8,305 nucleotides of DNA, taken from assembly GCA_030532815.1 (NCBI GenBank), contig JAUNKI010000020.1:1-8305 (forward strand), read 5' to 3'. The stretch comes from Leptotrichiaceae bacterium. GTDB taxonomy: Bacteria > Fusobacteriota > Fusobacteriia > Fusobacteriales > Leptotrichiaceae. The position numbers and the translations under genes were made by a program. The notes under the pieces were generated by a model, which saw nothing but the letters and a program-made list of their open reading frames with translations, was not told the DNA's origin and searched no databases. Position 1 is the first letter of the stretch. Every line of letters begins with the position of its first letter. Positions 6,771 to 8,305 of the stretch are shown here, piece after piece.

Positions 6771-6787
6771 ATATTTTTTTAAGTCAA
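6760..6787 (-). promoter_or_regulatory. Promoter of the M20 amidohydrolase gene
   Basis: Read on the minus strand: TTGACT (-35, complement of 6782-6787), a 16 bp spacer that is largely A, and TATAAA (-10, complement of 6760-6765). The predicted start near 6753 gives a leader of about 38 nt to the ATG at 6715. One -35 mismatch and one -10 mismatch from consensus. Confidence 0.6.
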
Positions 6788-6978
6788 CAATAAAAATGAA
6801 TTTTATCTGTATACGGAGAAAATAGAGGGGATTAAAAAATAAAGAGAAAAAACTTTTAAACAGAGTTGTTCAGCTCAAGATATTTTTAGGACAGTAAAAT
6901 TACTGAAAAGATATATATGCATGAAAAATAGAAAATTGAGAAAAATAAATTCGATAAAGGAAACTGTCCAATTATATA

Positions 6979-7007
6979 TTCTTTTTTAAAAGTAAATATG
7001 ATAAAAT
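6979..7007 (+). promoter_or_regulatory. Candidate extended -10 promoter for the phosphatase-mnmH operon
   Basis: TATGATAAAAT at 6997-7007 is identical over 11 bases to the tpiA promoter's extended -10 region. The -35 position 17 bp upstream is a poor TTCTTT (6979-6984), which an extended -10 can tolerate. Transcription would start near 7014 and make a leader of about 218 nt that includes the H1/H2 hairpins. Confidence 0.45.
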
Positions 7008-7020
7008 GGAAAAAATATAC

Positions 7021-7086
7021 CCGACTTTTTTAGAAAAAAGATCGGACCGGAAAACAGTTTCTTACATTTTTTTGAAAAAAATTTGG
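7021..7086. repeat. Hairpin H1 plus inverted 29 bp motif H2 (right copy flanking the amidohydrolase gene)
   Basis: H1 (7021-7045; CCGACTTTTTT, AG, AAAAAAGATCGG) matches the left copy at 5464-5488 in 21 of 25 positions and keeps a stem with one bulge. H2 (7058-7086), read on the minus strand, matches 5497-5525 in 26 of 29 positions. Thus H1 is in direct and H2 in inverted orientation relative to the left copy. If transcription starts at the promoter just upstream, both would be in the leader RNA. Confidence 0.65.
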
Positions 7087-7151
7087 AAAGGAGTGACAAT
7101 AAGTTCTCACGAGAATAATAATAATTTATTTTAATTTATATTATTAAATAA

Positions 7152-7231
7152 AGAGGGATAAGTGAAGATACTGTGAAAGTCTCCCTTGAACTTAGGGCAA
7201 TTACAGTTTTAGCGGCAGGAGTGATAATAAA
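7152..7231 (+). promoter_or_regulatory. Possibly structured leader before the phosphatase-mnmH operon
   Basis: CTGTgAA (7171-7177) can pair with TTACAG (7201-7206), enclosing CCCT/AGGG (7183-7186 with 7194-7197, 7 nt loop). The same CTCCCT could instead pair with the upstream AGGGA (7154-7158) or with GGAG of the gene's ribosome binding site (7218-7221). The stretch is less A/T-rich than its surroundings. It matches no riboswitch consensus I recognise, and the stems are short. Confidence 0.3.
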
Positions 7232-7846
7232 ATGAAACCAAAGCAGACAAATATCATATTTATAAGGCATGGAGAAACGGATATGAATAGACTGGAGCTG
7301 TATTTCGGACATTTAAATCCTGAATTAAATTCCACAGGAAGAAATCAGCTGAAAAAAACAAAAAAAATGTTAAAATATTTTGAGAAAAATATTGATATTG
7401 TATTTTCAAGTGATTTGAAACGGTGTGTTGAAAGTATGGAAATACTTAAAATAAATGATAAAATAAAAAAAACTCTTCTTAAAGATTTCAGAGAAATTAA
7501 TTTCGGAATATTTGAAGGAAAAACTTATGAACAGATAGTTGAAGAATTTCCCGAAGAAGTGGAAAAAATGAACAGAGACTGGAAAATATATAAATTTAAA
7601 GGGGGAGAAAGTCTTAAGGAAGTAATGGAAAGAGCCGTTGCAAAACTTGAAGAACTGGTCAAAAAATATAAAAACAGAACATTGATAATTGTCACGCATG
7701 CAGGGATAATAAAAACCGTAGTAAGTTATTATTTGTATGGGAATATTGACGGATATTGGAAAATAAAGATAGATAACGGTTCCATGACTAAAATGTGTAT
7801 ATTAGAAGACAAATTTATATATTTTGATTATATAAACAGGATTTAG
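7232..7846 (+). CDS. Histidine phosphatase superfamily protein (CobC / phosphoglycerate mutase-like)
   Basis: Soluble phosphohydrolase that works through a phosphohistidine intermediate. In 204 residues it shows the RHGE signature (Arg12, His13 nucleophile, Glu15), SSDLKR with Arg64, the REINFGIFEG block with Glu88 as likely proton donor, the GGES motif (124-127), and VTHAG with the second active-site histidine, His156. This block arrangement is that of the cofactor-independent branch that includes alpha-ribazole phosphatase (CobC) and many broad-specificity phosphatases, not of true glycolytic mutases, which are usually longer. AGGAG at 7217-7221 lies 10 nt before the ATG. mnmH follows after 28 bp with no terminator, suggesting one operon. 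No cobalamin genes are nearby, so CobC function is not supported by context; a generic phosphatase is the safe call. Confidence 0.88.
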   Translation: MKPKQTNIIFIRHGETDMNRLELYFGHLNPELNSTGRNQLKKTKKMLKYFEKNIDIVFSSDLKRCVESMEILKINDKIKKTLLKDFREINFGIFEGKTYEQIVEEFPEEVEKMNRDWKIYKFKGGESLKEVMERAVAKLEELVKKYKNRTLIIVTHAGIIKTVVSYYLYGNIDGYWKIKIDNGSMTKMCILEDKFIYFDYINRI

Positions 7847-7874
7847 GATAGGATTTATTTCGGAGGATTAAAAA

Positions 7875-8305
7875 ATGATTATTACTCAAAGTTATGAAGA
7901 ATTACTGAAAAAAAATAGGAAACTCGTATTCATTGATGTGAGAAGTCCTGTGGAATACAAAGAAGCACATATACCGGGAGCAGTAAATGTTCCTGTTTTC
8001 TCCGACAGAGAAAGGGAGACGATAGGGACTTTATATAAGGAATCGGGAAAAAAAACGGCAATAAAGGAAGCACTGAAAATTATAGGACCGAAAGTATATC
8101 ATATGTATGCGGAAATTGAAAAATATGTGGAAAAAGACAGTGAAATAGTAGTTTACTGTGCCAGAGGAGGAATGCGTTCTTCTGCAATTGTTTCATTTTT
8201 CAAGGAATTTTCCCTTCCGCTGGTTAAGCTGTCAAAAGGATATAAAGGTTACAGACATTATGTCAATGAAAAATTGCCTGAAGTAGTGGGGAAATCAGAA
8301 TTTAT
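7875..8305 (+). CDS. mnmH: tRNA 2-selenouridine synthase, rhodanese domain, 3' partial
   Basis: MnmH (SelU, YbbB) exchanges sulfur for selenium on 2-thiouridine at the wobble position of tRNAs for Lys, Glu and Gln, using selenophosphate made by SelD. The frame runs from ATG 7875 to the window edge with no stop (143 complete codons). GGAGG at 7862-7866, 8 nt upstream, fixes the start. The visible part is the N-terminal rhodanese domain: FIDVRSPVEYKEAHIPGAVN at 19-38, VFSDRERETIGTLYKESGK (41-59), an insert characteristic of MnmH, and the active-site loop VVYCARGGMRSS with Cys95 matching the essential Cys97 of the E. coli enzyme, then KLSKGYKGYR (118-127). The P-loop domain that completes the protein should follow beyond the window. 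It is the second gene after the phosphatase. A plain sulfurtransferase is less likely because of the MnmH-type motifs. Confidence 0.92.
   Translation, partial: MIITQSYEELLKKNRKLVFIDVRSPVEYKEAHIPGAVNVPVFSDRERETIGTLYKESGKKTAIKEALKIIGPKVYHMYAEIEKYVEKDSEIVVYCARGGMRSSAIVSFFKEFSLPLVKLSKGYKGYRHYVNEKLPEVVGKSEF

Larger units (their letters stand above)
6788..7231. other. Intergenic region between divergent amidohydrolase and phosphatase genes
   Basis: No gene is supported. Besides the listed promoter, repeats and leader, it contains GGACAGT (6889-6895) with its reverse complement ACTGTCC (6963-6969), and between them a near-palindrome CAGTAA-AA-TTACTG (6892-6905). A short TTCTC-AC-GAGAA palindrome lies near 7103-7114. 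These could be regulatory sites, but no known consensus is recognised. Confidence 0.5.

Noticed and set aside
7173..7235. Short GTG frame ending in TGA that overlaps the ATG of the phosphatase gene
   Set aside because: The overlap looks like translational coupling, but the peptide (about 20 residues) matches nothing known and its GTG lacks a suitably placed ribosome binding site. The local folding potential is the better reading.
7232..7846. Alpha-ribazole phosphatase (cobC) as a specific name
   Set aside because: Motifs fit, but no cobalamin genes are visible and this family is very broad, so only the superfamily is named.
1..8305. CRISPR arrays, tRNA or rRNA genes, integrase or transposase genes, toxin-antitoxin pairs
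   Set aside because: None was seen: no regularly spaced direct repeats, no tRNA-like cloverleaf stretch, and no mobile-element protein in any readable frame.

Overview
This 8.3 kb window is AT-rich, compactly coded bacterial chromosome. The strong AGGAGG-type ribosome binding sites, very AT-rich intergenic DNA and mixture of genes suggest a low-GC anaerobe. I favour Fusobacteriota, most likely a Leptotrichia-like member, but this rests on overall impression; a low-GC Firmicute is the alternative. All coding sequences look chromosomal and mostly housekeeping. No CRISPR array, rRNA, tRNA, prophage or transposase gene was found.

Layout from left to right. (1) The 3' part of a penicillin-binding D-alanyl-D-alanine carboxypeptidase, whose start lies outside the window. 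(2) A 480 bp non-coding gap with several inverted repeats. (3) A PLP-dependent threonine aldolase-type enzyme, then a Cof/YidA-type HAD phosphatase. (4) A triosephosphate isomerase gene (tpiA) with a good extended -10 promoter, followed 46 bp later by secG and a clear intrinsic terminator. (5) A repeat-rich gap with interlocking inverted repeats. (6) An M20 metallo-amidohydrolase on the minus strand with its own promoter. (7) A 500 bp gap holding repeats related to those in the previous gap, a candidate promoter and a possibly structured leader. (8) A histidine-phosphatase gene followed 28 bp later by the 5' part of mnmH (selU), the tRNA 2-selenouridine synthase, which runs off the right end.

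The genes do not form one pathway. tpiA-secG is a two-gene operon joining central glycolysis to protein secretion. The phosphatase-mnmH pair also looks like an operon, and mnmH implies selenophosphate supply (selD) elsewhere in the genome. The aldolase, HAD phosphatase and amidohydrolase look like small catabolic or housekeeping units.

I see no convincing new multi-gene system. The most interesting material is non-coding. A 29 bp sequence (26/29 identical) occurs in opposite orientations on either side of the amidohydrolase gene, each copy next to a related hairpin. Two long imperfect palindromes next to secG share one arm. The leader before the phosphatase-mnmH operon has mutually exclusive pairings and a short UGA-interrupted reading frame.
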